A stretch of DNA of 64,000 nt from Epiperipatus broadwayi (lineage: Eukaryota > Onychophora > Udeonychophora > Euonychophora > Peripatidae). Within the stretch, counting starts at the first letter, position 1. The number at the start of each line of letters is the position of its first letter. Under the pieces are notes generated by a model. That model was given only the letters and a program-made list of their open reading frames with translations, made no database searches and was not told the DNA's origin. Made by a program: the position numbers and the translations under genes. The DNA lies in NCBI GenBank assembly GCA_028023455.1, contig JAQFVV010000031.1, forward strand, positions 8,420,093 to 8,484,092. Reading direction: 5' to 3'. Of the stretch, positions 11,876-23,472 are shown piece by piece.

Positions 11876-12560
11876 ATGGGCATATCTGTAGGATCAAAAT
11901 TAGATGGCTCAAAATTAACTAGCAAAAAAGACAATAAATCTGCAGAGCAAAATGAGAAGTATTTAGAAGCAAATAATAAAACTAATAAAAATTCAAACAA
12001 GATAAATGCAGCAGGTGTAGATAGTGGAAAGTATGATGAGACAGACCAAGATTTAGACACAATACTCATGTGAAAAATAATTGAAGAAATACAAGAAAAT
12101 AGTGACATGGACTCAAATACTAATGTGGAAGAAGAGGAAAGGAACATTCAGAAGAAGGAAGCAAACTCTCCCTCTCATAAAGATGTGAATAAACAGAACA
12201 AAAGAGGGTGAAAGGAAAGCAAGAATTATAAACTGACACTGAAAAAGTGAGAAAGATTGAAATAGAAATCCAGAAAGAAGTGGATGTGGGAAATCAAAGC
12301 ATCAACAACAAAAGAAGAGAAAAACCCAGGGAACTTGGAGAATTGAGGCATATCTAGCTCTGGTGATGATAAAATACAGGAGCATAATTACTGTTTACAG
12401 AGAAACAGGTGCACAAGGCATGAAATCAACTTGAAACAGAACAGGAAAAAAGATGTTTAAAAAAAGAAAAAAACAACCCCAGAAACATCTAAAAAAAATG
12501 AAAAGGAAGTACAAAAGAAAAGGATAATGCAAGTTTAAAATTTGATCGGGGACTTTTAGA
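11876..12560 (+). pseudogene. ORF1-like C-terminal region of the Tx1-like LINE
   Basis: A 65-codon open stretch beginning MGISVGSKLDGSKLTSKKDN is followed, across stops, by further Lys/Glu/Asn-rich segments (for example IIEEIQENSDMDSNTNVEEE). The composition matches the charged, low-complexity C-terminal part of LINE ORF1 proteins, which bind the element RNA. No zinc knuckle is visible in this copy; the related 45.5 kb copy does have one. Identification is by composition and position only. Confidence 0.45.
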
Positions 12561-12739
12561 CAAAATTGCACCTACAAAAGATTTGTCAAAATAAACCAGA
12601 TGACTGACCTGATGGATCTACAAGGTTAGACATTAAAAAAGATACTGGAGGGCATCTTTCTAAAAGGAAATAATGATTTCAATCTCTGAGAGTTAGAAAT
12701 AAATGTGAATAAATGCTTTTGAAAATTGCAGGAATCAAC

Positions 12740-13070
12740 ATAAAAAAGACTTAATTTCACTAAATATAGTTTATGTAATTAATGACTGGATTAAGAAAAA
12801 TTTATCCAATGTTCTTCTAATGAGAGAAATGAAATTCCACTGGGGTTCCAATTGTAAAATCAAAGAAATGCTGGGGAACTTGTGATATTGCAAATTAGCA
12901 GACAGACAGAGCACATCTGGTGGAGTAGGTCTATTTATCAACAAAGAAATCACTCCATACAACATAGATGATAATATAATTATCTTTAATGTCAACTATG
13001 GTGGATTTCTACTAAACATCATTTACATCTATGCACAAAATTTCACTACAGTATTTCATAAACTAATTCA
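12740..13070 (+). pseudogene. LINE endonuclease-domain fragment
   Basis: In plus-strand frames there are NVLLMREMKFHWGSN, corresponding to the conserved LQET-like strand of the exonuclease/endonuclease/phosphatase fold, and then GGVGLFINKEITPYNIDD (the GGVGILI-type strand) and NIIYIYAQN (the VYAPN strand). The catalytic Glu of the LQET block reads as Met-Arg-Glu-Met, and stops interrupt the domain. This domain nicks target DNA to prime reverse transcription in related elements. Not functional here. Confidence 0.6.
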
Positions 13071-14114
13071 TGTTATAATTATAAGTCTTGCATCCAATTC
13101 ATCCCCTTCAGTATTGCTTAACAACTTTAATTTAAAATATGATACTATTAATAAGAAATTTTTATATTTATTATACAGGAAACTGATGAGCAGGGATGAA
13201 TTATTTTGCCTTTGGTCATGCTCCTTCTATCCCCACAAATTCAGCTCACTCATAGACATATTCTACTACACACTAGAGATCCACTTTCTGATTGAAGTGG
13301 CCCTTGAACCGGTGGCTTATTCAGACAACATGGCACTAGTAGTGAAAATTGAGACCAATGGGGGAGTGGATTCTGGGGAGATCTGTGTAGAACCTTGAGA
13401 CTGTTAACTATGGTGGGCATGACAGAGGCTATCATATCAGAAGGCTATATTTATTTTAACAAGATAAATAACCTGTCTACCCAGCCAAGGAGGCCTGGAT
13501 TTTACTCATCAAAATCTACCAATCATTGATTACTCATCACTCTTGGAGACTGAAAAGTCTGACTAGACTCCTAAGTGAACTAGATCCAATAGAAGATCAG
13601 TTGAAAATGACACCATCCAATACAGCAAGCATTGATGAAATTTATCAGACTCAAATTACATTACAAATTAAAACAAAAGTCTCTTGTGGAATACATATCT
13701 GTCAAGAGGGCTAAGACCTTGTCACAGCACAAAACTGCTCGACAAGAGGATATCTTAGATGGGCACTGGGGGAAGTATGTAAGCAGGTGACACCAGCAGC
13801 CATAATAAATGAAGAAAGAACTTATGCAGGAACATTGATGCTTGCGAGAATTTGAGAATACTTCCAGAAAAAACTTGTAAAAGGCATGGGTGAGTGTGGT
13901 GATGCATGGGGTCCCATAGGAGTAACATGGATTATGAGATAATGGAGTTTATTTTGAAGAACAAGTTGACATCACTCCCTGACCGGGTCTAGTCAGGGCT
14001 TCATGGGATCCCAGGTTTCTTCTCATGCATCTCAGTCAATTTGTAATTCCTAATATGTTAAATATGATTAACCTCCTGGCAAATGGATGAAGGTATATAG
14101 CTTATCTGTATCCC

Positions 14115-14960
14115 TTTGCTCTTGTATCCTTCCTTAAGAAAAACAAATCACCAACAGAACTATCCAGTCTAAGGCCCATTTCAATGATCCCTCTGCTAAT
14201 CGAAATCATTAAATCTGTGATTAAAAACAAGGTTCAAGGAAAATTTTCTACAATTTATTTTATGATTCTCAATTTGCAAAAAGGGGACATCACTGATTAA
14301 CACAATGGGTTAGGTAAACCATGTAAAATTTTAAAAAAAATCAAAGCCTATTCCAATACAACTAGATATTGCAGCAGATTTTGATTCAGTCAGGATCAAC
14401 AAGCTTTTAAAGGTACTGGCTGGGTATTCCACCTCACATGCTTATATTCAAATAATAGACAACCTATTGAGGAACTTTGTCACCTTAAATGGTAAAATAG
14501 CTTCTGGCTTCAAACCTACACTCTCAGTTCGACAGGGTTTGTTTATAAGCACCCTATGCATTGTAGCATATATTAACTCCCTCTAGATAGACATAGAGAG
14601 AAGGCTCCCTAGTACTTATATCTCTGGGATTAAAAAATCAATTAATGTAATAGCATACATGGATGACATATTAGTATTTTGCCATCAATCAAATATCTAA
14701 ACTTGCTGTATAAAATACTGGACAAATAAAAAGCTGATTACAGACTCAAGTTTAATATTTTTATTCAGTGTCTGGAAAATTGCTACTAGAAAGAATGTTA
14801 CAGCCAAATTTATAGCAGAACCCCAAAAGTTTCTTGGCTTTTGCATATCCAGGTCACCAACAGCAATGACCAAAGAAATACAAAATGCAAAAATTGGAAT
14901 CAACAGAAAAGTTAACCAACTTATTGTTCAAAGTTTGCCTTTCCCTCCAGAGAAAGGTGA
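14115..14960 (+). pseudogene. Tx1-like LINE reverse-transcriptase domain, broken
   Basis: The blocks appear in several frames: KKNKSPTELSSLRPISMIPL (entry block), then IAADFDSVRINKLLKVL (motif A region with the first catalytic Asp), NFVTLNGKIASGFKPTLSVR then QG (motif B), and IAYMDDILVFC (motif C; YMDD in place of the usual YADD). PQKFLGF marks the block after motif C. There are in-frame stops and frame changes between blocks, so no active enzyme can be made. Confidence 0.7.
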
Positions 14961-15343
14961 CACTGCTTAGCATTAAAATATTTACAAAGATCACCTACTT
15001 TCACCCCATCATAAAGCTAAATAAGAACTTTATAAACAAAATTAACTAAATTCCAGGCTACTTTGGAGCAGAAAATCAGTGGCCATAGGTTTAAGTAAAA
15101 TACAACAGGCTAAGAAACTTAATGGCCTATCTTTACATTCAATCCCAGCCATCTATATGCAAAGAGCCTATAATCTAAATGTTAATTGGACACTACTATA
15201 CTGGTATCATCGTCTTTCCCATTGACTAGCTACCACCAAAGGAGGATTGAATAATGAAGTTAAATAAATGCCTAAGTTAATTCACTACACCAGAATAACT
15301 GCCATTCATAAATAAGATCAGACTATGAAAAGTATATCACCGA

Positions 15344-15600
15344 ATGAATCCAGAATTACAATATTTACCTAGTAAACTAAATCTAACTAACAATAGGCTC
15401 ATATCAAAAACTAAATTATGGGTCTTGGAGCTGAAATTGATCGATTTTGTAATCAAATTAAATCATGACACTTTTCCCACCAATTGTTTTCTTGTATATA
15501 AAAGGGGTTTCAAAAATCTTGACCCTATATGCCAATTGTGTGTGTGAGAAGATAAAAGAATTGAACACCTAATTGAGGCATTACACAATTTGATAAAGTC
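15344..15600 (+). pseudogene. LINE ORF2 C-terminal Cys-cluster region
   Basis: The 67-codon frame contains NHDTFPTNCFLVYKRGF and then LDPICQLCV followed, after one stop, by EDKRIEHLIEAL. This is the CxxC...HxxxxC zinc-finger-like tail of LINE ORF2, here lacking the last Cys. It lies about 400 bp before the likely 3' end of the element. Confidence 0.6.
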
Positions 15601-15995
15601 AGGAAATTGATACATGATCATGCCCAAATGGGAGTGAATTGTATCACCTCAGTATGACCCTGTATAAATTATAAAATTGTTGAACTGATCAGAATTTCAA
15701 TCTTCACCATATTTTCATTATGGAAAACCAGATATAAAATAGTTATTGAAAAACCAGCATCAGAAGTAGTTCAATTGTTTTGTAACAGCTTGGAGAAAAT
15801 AAATAATGGGATGAAGGCTATTCTTCAAAAAAGTGATCAAAGACACATGGTCATACTTGAACACTGCACTCTTGGACTATTATACTTTGGCATTCATTGG
15901 TTGTCTTATTCATAATTACAACTCTCATTAGAACAAGAGGCACTAGACATTGTTTAATGATTGATTATATGTAAAAAATTTCATTAGAGATAAAT

Positions 15996-16614
15996 ATATA
16001 TATATATATTAAAAGTACAATGATACTCATTTATTTGGAAGCCTAATACAAATCAAAGTAAAAAAAAAAAAATATGAGCAAAGTTTAATGCTAAAATTAT
16101 TTATTCGATTTTTTTTTTCTATTTACATTATTTATTAATTCCCCACTATTAATTTTTTATAATTTTGACTTAAATTTAAACCATTTTCCCATTTTATAAA
16201 TATTAAATAATGAAATATCTTAAATCTGAATGTACAAAAATCTTACTATTTATGAGCTTAAAACAATTAAAAATAATCACAGGAGTAACTAATACTGATG
16301 TTATTTTGCCTAATCAATAAATCCTTAAATTAATTGAAAAAAATTAAACTTTAGACCTCAGATGGTTTTAAAGTACAAGTTTTTAATATAAGTTCAAAAT
16401 TATGGTTTAAAGTTAACTCATACCAGGCTAGTTTCAATTTTATGTAAAAAAGAAGTAAAATGAATATCACAGTAGCAACTTTTCTCCACAAAATATTGCC
16501 ACTTACTGCCAGCCATAGTAATCATTTGATCCTAGAAAATTAATGCATCAATGTTCATGCCTATTATTTATTCATTGATAATAATTGTAGTTGTATGGTG
16601 TTAGAGTGCTTTAA
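15996..16614. other. AT-rich spacer, nothing recognised
   Basis: It contains a run of about 13 A near 16060 and a T run near 16110, with no ORF above 60 codons and no shared repeat. The A run could be a retrotransposon tail, but no element end can be placed against it. Confidence 0.45.
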
Positions 16615-17015
16615 TATTAATGTTAACCAAAGGATGTTGGTGATTTGATTATTAAAACATCAAAACCAACAAAATATATTGATTCTATATACGTGAATTA
16701 CCTTGGATTGAAAATATTATGTTTTCAGTTTGGGTTTATAGTTAACTACAAGGGTAAAAGGTAACTTCTGGAGAGTTGCATTATATGCCAAGATGTAGGT
16801 GCAGTACTCCGAGATCCAAGGTTTTTCACTGAGAAAAGCTTTAAGCCAGAAAGTAGTCTGAAGATATCGGTTGAGTAGGCACTAGATGGAGATTTTTAAT
16901 GCCCTAATCTTAGCTTTCATTGACTGTTATGGCTTGCACCAGGTAGCAATATTGCACTATTGTATTAAAAGATTTTGTAAGTACAAGAAATGGTGGTCAT
17001 GTGATGATAATGTGG
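16615..17015 (+). mobile_element. hammerhead-family repeat, copy C (full-length, decayed)
   Basis: This copy gives the full extent of the family. The 5' part, ttggtgatttgattattaa ... ccttggattgaaaatatta ... tttatagttaac, matches 54.22-54.40 kb. The middle is aggtgcagtactccgagatcc, and the 3' part is gagtaggcactagatggaga ... cattgactgttatggcttg. The tail tggtcatgtgatgat is also shared. The ribozyme core reads CACTGAGAAAAG...GCCAGAAAGTAGTCTGA, so the CTGATGA and GAAAC blocks are both mutated. No coding capacity; length about 400 bp. Confidence 0.65.
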
Positions 17016-17551
17016 TTTAAAATGAATATCATTATGAAACCTTTTTATGAATAGCAAATTAAATATGAACTTCTCAAGTAAAGCTTTTATAGATCTGTAA
17101 GTGAAGAAAATTCTAAGACAATTATCAAAAAAAGAATGCTTAGAAAATTGTACATTCTGTCAAGTATATGGAAAAAAATATTCAACATATTTTGTTTTAA
17201 ATTATATAATATGCATGTACTGTACTTATAGCATCTGTTTAATATTCTTATAAAAATTAAAAGAAAAAAACAGTTTTTTGTTAAAATGGGATAAGAAAAA
17301 ACATCAGATCTGAAAAAATAATTAGATAATAAGAAAGAAATAGTAAATGAATTTATTGTTGTATGTATGATAACTTTGGGGAAAGAAGATATATAATTTA
17401 TCTGGCAGAATTTCTGGGAATATAGTCTATACACAAAAATTATTACTATTTTCATCACATCACAATACATTAGAATATATATGATCAATACAATAGTGTA
17501 CATATGTAATCATATATGTGTAGGTGTTGCATGTTAGTATTGTGTATATAT
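17016..17551. other. AT-rich stretch with a 138-codon ORF, not assigned
   Basis: A minus-strand ORF of 138 codons (17087-17503) is very rich in Ile, Leu, Phe, Tyr and Cys and looks like repeated hydrophobic stretches. This composition is what random AT-rich DNA gives on this strand. I see no motif, no matching repeat and no promoter. A membrane protein relic cannot be excluded. Confidence 0.35.
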
Positions 17552-19055
17552 ATGAAAAACAAAAACACAAGTTAAAACTTGCTAATGCTTGTATTTATGA
17601 CAATAGATGGAGTTCTACCAAAAACACCGTCAAGCGTGTTTGTTTACATAAACATCAGAGCAAGCATTCACTATCTCTAACTTAATTTCTACCTTCAGAT
17701 CATGATTTCAAGCTATTTGCTATCGTCAGTGAAGGACAGGAATAAGAAACTAGATCTAAACACAAACTCTGAACATTTATGAAACAGTTTCTATTCAGCT
17801 TGCAAGCGTGAATCTTTTAGACACATAATGTCTTCAAACTCAGCATAGCAAGCCAGATAGATATATGGGTCTGATATCAGTTCAGCATTACCACATAGTA
17901 GAATCCTCTGCAATATATATCATTGCAAGAAGGACCTCAAAGGTACATTTATGAAAAACAAAAACACAAGTTAAAACTTGCTAACACTTGTATTTATGTC
18001 AATAGATGGTGTTCTACCAAAAACACCATCAAGTGTGTTTGTTTACATAAACGTCAGAGCAAGTATTCACTATCTCTAACTTAATTTCCACCTTCAGATC
18101 ATGATTTCAAGCTATTTGCTATTATCAGTGAAGGACAGGAATAAGAAACTAGATCTAAACCCAAACTCTGAGCATTTATGAAACAGTTTCTATTCATTTT
18201 GCAGCATAAATCTTTTAGACACATAATGTCTTCAAACTCAGCATAGCAAGACATATAGCTATATGGGTCTGATATCAGTTCAGCATCACCACATAGTAGA
18301 AGCCTCTGCAATATATATCAAAGCTTGCAATGATATATATTGCAGAGGCTTCTATTATGTGGTGTTGCTGATCTGATATCAGACCCATAAAGCTATCTGG
18401 CTTGCTATGCTGAGTTTGAAGACATTACATGTCTAAAAAATTTACGCTTGCAAGCTGAATAGAAACTGTTTCATAAACACTCAGAGTTTGTGTTTAGATC
18501 TAGTTTCTTATTTCTATCCTTCACTGACGATAGCAAATAGCTTGAAATCATGATCTGAAGGTGGAATTGAAGTTAGAGATAGTGAATGCTTGCTCTGACA
18601 TTTATGTAAACAAACACGCTTGATGGTGTTTTTGGTAGAACACCATCTATTGTCATAAATACAAGCATTAGCAAGTTTTAACTTATGTTTTTTTTTCATA
18701 AATGTACCTTTGAGGTCTTTCTTGCAATGATATATATATATATATATTGCAGAGGCTACTACTATGTGGTGTTGCTGAACTGATATCAGACCCATATAGC
18801 TATCTGGCTTGCTATGCTGAGTTTGAAGACATTACGTGTCTAAAAGATTCATGCTTGCAAGATGAATAGAAACTGTTTTGTAAAAGCTCAGAGTTTGTGT
18901 TTAGATCTAGTTTCTTATTCCTGACCTTCACTGACGATAGCAAATAGCTTGAAATCATGATCTGAAGGTGGAAATAGAGATAGTGAATGCTTGCTCTGAC
19001 GTTTATGTAAACAAACATGCTTGATGGTATTTTTGGTAAAACACCATCTATTGTC

Positions 19056-19057
<2 letters not shown>
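17552..19057. repeat. four-unit palindromic array (two direct, two inverted units)
   Basis: The unit starts atgaaaaacaaaaacacaag. Unit 1 starts at 17552 and unit 2 at 17951 in the same orientation (399-bp spacing). Units 3 (about 18323-18701) and 4 (about 18722-19057) are inverted, so the centre of symmetry is near 18322 where gcaatatatatca meets tgatatatattgc. Unit 4 ends in a (TA)n(TG)n tract where the others continue. The ORFs at 18099, 18514 and 18812 on the minus strand are translations of these units, not genes. The family is otherwise not seen in the window. Confidence 0.85.

Positions 19058-19095
<38 letters not shown>
19058..19095. repeat. (TA)n(TG)n compound microsatellite
   Basis: A TA tract passes directly into a TG tract at the end of unit 4 of the palindromic array. 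Confidence 0.95.
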
Positions 19096-20519
19096 TTATG
19101 TATATGTTTATTGTGAATATGTTTCTAGGTATTTACAATATAAATATATCGGTTACTATAATATTGAACAAGCAACAGTAAATGGTACTTTTTAAAAAAA
19201 AAATCTTTTTTTTTTCTTGTTCATTTTCATGTTCGTGTAAAATTAAAAAAAATATTAATAGATTCACCTTATAACTGAGGAAAAAAGAGTGATAATTATT
19301 TGTTTTGAGTTTATAAAAAAAAAATTAATCTTACAATCCACACATATACAAATGAGCATTTAATAGTATAATTAGTAGGCGATGTTTTAATCTATCGTAA
19401 TTTTAGGAATAATAGGAGTTCATTAATTAAAATGAATAGAGATATCATTGCAACATTTTTATCAGCTTATAAGATATCATTAAACAAACACACACACACA
19501 CACACATCCGCACACACACACATATATAATATGATTCACAATTCCATATTTTTAATTGTTGTAGACTTTTAAATAGATAAGTTACTTTAATCAGATTTTT
19601 TAAAAAATAATCATTTAATATTTATGATTAAAAAATTATTTTAAATTTAATTCATAATTATAAAAAAACACCAATGTGGAATTTAAAAAAAATTCAATAG
19701 ATAAACATTTTTTCTGATAAATTCTTCTTCTCCAGGGGTTTCAGTGCAGTATTTTGAATTGTTGTAGGCTTATAAATAAATGCTTTTTAAAAAAACTAAA
19801 ATATTTGATTATTTATATGTAAAAAAAAATTAAATTAAAATTATGAAAATGTAACAATTTGGAACTGCTAAAATTTTGAATAGATAAGTTGTTTTTTTTA
19901 ATAAAAAATGAAATATAAAATTGTATTTTTGTTCTTTAAGATTCCTTGTATACTATTTTGAAATATTGTAACTTACTTATAAGTAAATTTTATTTATTTA
20001 ATTTTAAAAGAATTAATTACTCAATATCTAGTTAAATTTATAATTATAATAATATAAAATATCTACATAAAATGCTTTTGATAGTCATTAATTGAATTCA
20101 TATTTGAAAGTTAATAGCATTGACATCTTTCATAAAATTTTATATTCAGCTTTTTAATTAAAAAAATAATTTTTGAAGACACACACAAAATAATACATTC
20201 ATTTCAAATATCTTCATGAAGCATAACTTACAAAATATTCCTATATCTTGATAAGTAGAAAATGTTAACAAGTGACAAAAGTCAACACATGTTTAGGAGT
20301 TTCTTATACATTTGTGATGTTGATGTTCTAATAGTATTTTTATATTGGAATATTTCCATCGTCTAATATGTGTATTGAAGTCTTTAGAAAAATTTAACTT
20401 TATTTAAATATTCCAAATACATTCTACTGTTAGTAAAAGCACATCAAACAGGTTAGTATATGCACAATGTTTTGAGAGGTATATCTCTCCTGATCTGCAT
20501 GTGTTGCTGGCCTGATTAG
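19096..20519. other. AT-rich stretch with one (CA)n tract
   Basis: A (CA)n microsatellite lies at about 19487-19522. The block near 19540-19990 repeats a loose pattern (a phrase like ttttgaattgttgtaggcttataaataa followed by T-runs) at about 19550, 19750 and 19955, suggesting an old, diverged tandem repeat. No ORF or known element. Confidence 0.45.
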
Positions 20520-20612
20520 TGATAGTAATAGCATGGGATTTGAACATGAACCCTTAGAGTCTTGTATATTGAAATTTAAGGTTATGTCCTAACCAACTGA
20601 GCCATCCTACCA
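20520..20612 (-). mobile_element. tRNA-related SINE head (minus strand)
   Basis: Reading the minus strand, GGATGGCTCAGTTGGTTAGG fits a tRNA D-arm/A box, and about 45 nt later GGTTCATGTTCAAATCCC fits a T-arm/B box. The segment between is too diverged to give a cloverleaf and no 3' CCA end or intact acceptor stem is visible, so this is a tRNA-derived SINE or tRNA pseudogene rather than a working tRNA. Confidence 0.65.
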
Positions 20613-20769
20613 AAGGCAACAGTCTGTAGTAATTTTATATACTTATCTATGAGGTTCTTCCTGATTGTTCCACTTTCTCCTAAGAACAATGATGATTAGT
20701 GGTTTCCATACATTATGTATAGTCAGACTGTTGTTTTATGTGATTTTTTACCATTGTCTTGTGAGCAGC

Positions 20770-22850
20770 TTCATTAAATTTTTTTGTACCTTTTCTTCTC
20801 TTTCCAATACTTTTGTATTTTCCCCAAGTCTGCTACCTTAGACACATCCATTTTTCTTTTCTTATCATCAGTTTGTATTCTTGCAAATGTTTTCAATGAG
20901 ATGACTGGTCTCACCAATATATGCTCTTCCACATTCACATGGTATTTAAAGATGGAGTTTTTTCTTTTCAGCATTTCAAGTTTAGGCTTTGTAGATGTTA
21001 GAATTCCTCATAGGGTGATATGGCTCTGGAAAGCTGTTCTCATGTTCTACTGATGGCAGATTTTTCTTAAATTGTCTGCCATTTTTGGAATGTATAGCTA
21101 CACTACAGTACCAATAATTGTCCTGTCTTTTGATGTTTTTTTGTTGTCTATTTAATGTTTTCTTAATAACAGCTAATGAATAACCACTTTTCATAAGAGT
21201 TTGTTCTATATAGATTTTTTGTTTTTTTCCAAATCATTGGTTTCTCAATGCACTTTGTTTGCTCTGTTCCATAGTGATAGTATAACTCCATTTTTGTGTT
21301 CTTGTTGTGATAGGATATATAGGCTAGATATTTTCCTGTGTGTGTAAAAGTCTTGTCACAAGAACATCTAAGATGGCAAATTTTTATTCTTGTTCTGAAT
21401 CTATTGTGAATTTAATTGAAGGGACATATTGTTGATGTGTTTCCAGAAAGTTTCTAGCAGTGCTTCACCATGTGGCAACACAACGAATGTATTATCCACA
21501 TAGCAAAGCCAAACTTTAGTTGGATATGGAGTAGTTTTTATGGCTAAGGTTTCAAGTTTTTTTATGTAAATATTGTTAATAAGGTGATATAATGGTGAGC
21601 CCATAGCCATTTCTTGATTTTTTTGGAAGAATTCTGTGTTATATTAAAAGTATGTTGTTTGTATGTAGAATGTTAATAGTTCCATTATACTATCAACAAG
21701 AAGAGCTATTCTGGTTTGTAAACTATTAACGCCATTTAATCTTTTTCTTACAATAGATAATGCTTCTTCACATGGCACATTTGTGAATAAACTTTCCACA
21801 TCATAGCTTACCAGTAAGTCAGTTTTTTCAATTTTTATGTTCTTGATTAATTCTACAATATGTCTAGAATCCCTGAGAAAGGATTGGGTTTTGTATGCCA
21901 ATGGACTTAGAAATTTGAAAAGAAATCTTGCCAAATTTTGACAGAGAGAATCTTTAGACCTAACAATCGATCTTAATGGAACATGATCCTTATGAATTTG
22001 AGGTAGACCATAAAGATGAGGAATTTTGCTGAAATATGTTGTTTTCCTTTTTTCTGAGTCAGTGACCTACTTGTGATGCTTTCTGTGTAATGCTTTCAAC
22101 TTTGTTTCTGTACTCAGTATTGGATTTTAGCCACTTTTTTATAGTGGCCTGCTGTGAGGAATTCTTGTATTTTGTTGTCATAATGAGTTGTATGCATTAC
22201 AATTGTCATTGCCTTTGTCAACATAGAGGATAATTATAGATTTATCTACTTTGAGACATTTAATTGCTTTTCTCTCACTATAGAATAGGTTTAACTGTAA
22301 TTTTTGTTGCCTGTAAAGTGTTTTTCTATGCTCCAGTGTAGTAATTATACTGCTTCTTCTAAAGGCAATTTTGAGTGACATCATTGATGGCTGCCATTAT
22401 ATCTAATAAAGAAATATTAGATGGTGTTAAGAAAATGTTTAATTCCCTTTCATTAATAGAAATTTCAGTATCTGTTAGATGTTTAGAATTGAAATTTTTA
22501 ATGCATGACATTGGTACATTGCTTGGTATATTATTTTTTATATGCCAATATAGGTTAGCAAGTTTCTTCTTTTAGAATTCTTTTATTTTTCCATGTAATG
22601 TAAAAAATGATTTTTTATTGCTTGAGAAAATATCATATAGTCTTTATCAGTAAGTCTATTTTTTAGAAAACATTTTACAGTATCAATGGAATTCATTGTT
22701 TGATACTTAAAAAACTTTTGAGCATTTCATCTTTCTTTTAGCAGAGCTTCACTTGCTCTCTGAGTAATTTTTACAGCTCTTTGAGAATGCATTGGAGGTT
22801 TTAGTTTCAAACATTTAGGGATTATTCCTTCAGATTTACATTTACATAAG
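20770..22850 (-). mobile_element. Penelope-like element, near full-length coding region, broken
   Basis: On the minus strand, from about 22850 down, the order is: an N-terminal region (GIIPKCLKLKPPMHSQRAVK), IILYVDKGND (the usual VILPADKGN block), HLYGLPQIHKDHVPLRSIV, LVSYDVESLFTNVP (motif A), MAMGSPL (motif B), LCYVDNTFVV (motif C; YVDN in place of YVDD). The thumb region and a GIY-YIG endonuclease follow, with IPCECGRAYIGET near 20920 reached only after a frame change. PLE proteins pair this RT with the GIY-YIG nuclease for retrotransposition. Several stops and frameshifts plus the Asp-to-Asn change in motif C make it inactive. An inverted, 5'-truncated copy follows at 22862. Confidence 0.85.
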
Positions 22851-22861
22851 AAAGTTAAATG

Positions 22862-23460
22862 ATTTCAACAAAATATCTCCTTCAGTTAAATTCACTATAG
22901 AATCAAAACATGAACAAAAATTGGCATTCTTAGATGTGCTTGTGACAAAACTCCCTCATGGCAAAATTACAACTACAGTTAACCAAAAATCTATGTGTAC
23001 AGAAAAATACATAGCCTATAATCCAATCATGCCAGAAACACAAAACATGAAGTTATACTATCCCTGTGGAACAGAGCAAAAAAAGTTGTTTTGGAAACCA
23101 ATGATTTGGAAAAAGAAAAGATCTATATAGAACAGACTTATGAAAAATGTTTATCCATCAGCTGTTACTAAGAAAATGCTAAATACACAACAAAAAGAAC
23201 CTTCAAGAGAAAAGACAATTGTTTGTAATGTAGTGTATCCATATATTCCAAAAACAGCAGACAAATTAAGAAAAATCCGCAATCAGTACAATATCAGAAC
23301 AGCTTTCCAGAGCCATATTATCCTACAAAAAATTTTAACATCTACAAAGCATAAACTTGAAATGCTGATAAGAAAATATTGCATCTATAAAATATCATGT
23401 GAATGTGGATGAACATATATTGGTGGGACCATTCATCACACTGAAACATGCTTGCAATAA
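22862..23460 (+). mobile_element. inverted 5'-truncated partner of the Penelope-like element
   Basis: The plus strand encodes the C-terminal part of the same PLE type: AFLDVLVTKLPHGKITTTVN, a thumb segment (MKNVYPSAVTKKML), and a GIY-YIG block (YKISCECG, stop, TYIGGT). It begins at ttaaatgatttcaacaaaat, which matches minus-strand sequence near 21430 in the longer copy. The two therefore lie head-to-head with a spacer holding only the N-terminal and RT core of the longer copy. The arms are diverged at several per cent, so the arrangement is old. It runs directly into the fold-back element at 23473. Confidence 0.8.
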
Positions 23461-23472
23461 CACAAACAGATG

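Larger units (their letters stand above)
11840..15995 (+). mobile_element. L1/Tx1-like LINE, long but decayed copy
   Basis: About 4.2 kb of plus-strand sequence contains, in order, an ORF1-like charged tail, an apurinic-type endonuclease region, an RT domain and a C-terminal Cys cluster. All parts are interrupted by stops and frameshifts. The block order and the RT wording (for example LRPISMIPLLIEIIKSVIKN, VRQG, IAYMDDILVFC) fit the Tx1/L1 side of the non-LTR elements. The 3' end is probably near 15995, just after a short TA tract. A second, separately decayed copy of a related element lies at 45.5-49.6 kb. Confidence 0.7.

Noticed and set aside
17087-17503. A 138-codon hydrophobic minus-strand ORF as a membrane protein gene
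   Set aside because: Its composition is what AT-rich DNA gives in this frame; no start context, motif or homologous copy was seen.
17552-19057. CRISPR-like or gene-cluster reading of the repeated units
   Set aside because: Units are about 400 bp, partly inverted and without spacers; they are a duplicated palindromic repeat in a eukaryotic genome.
20520-20612. A functional tRNA gene on the minus strand
   Set aside because: A- and B-box-like segments are present, but no closed acceptor or anticodon stem can be drawn; a SINE head or tRNA pseudogene is more likely.
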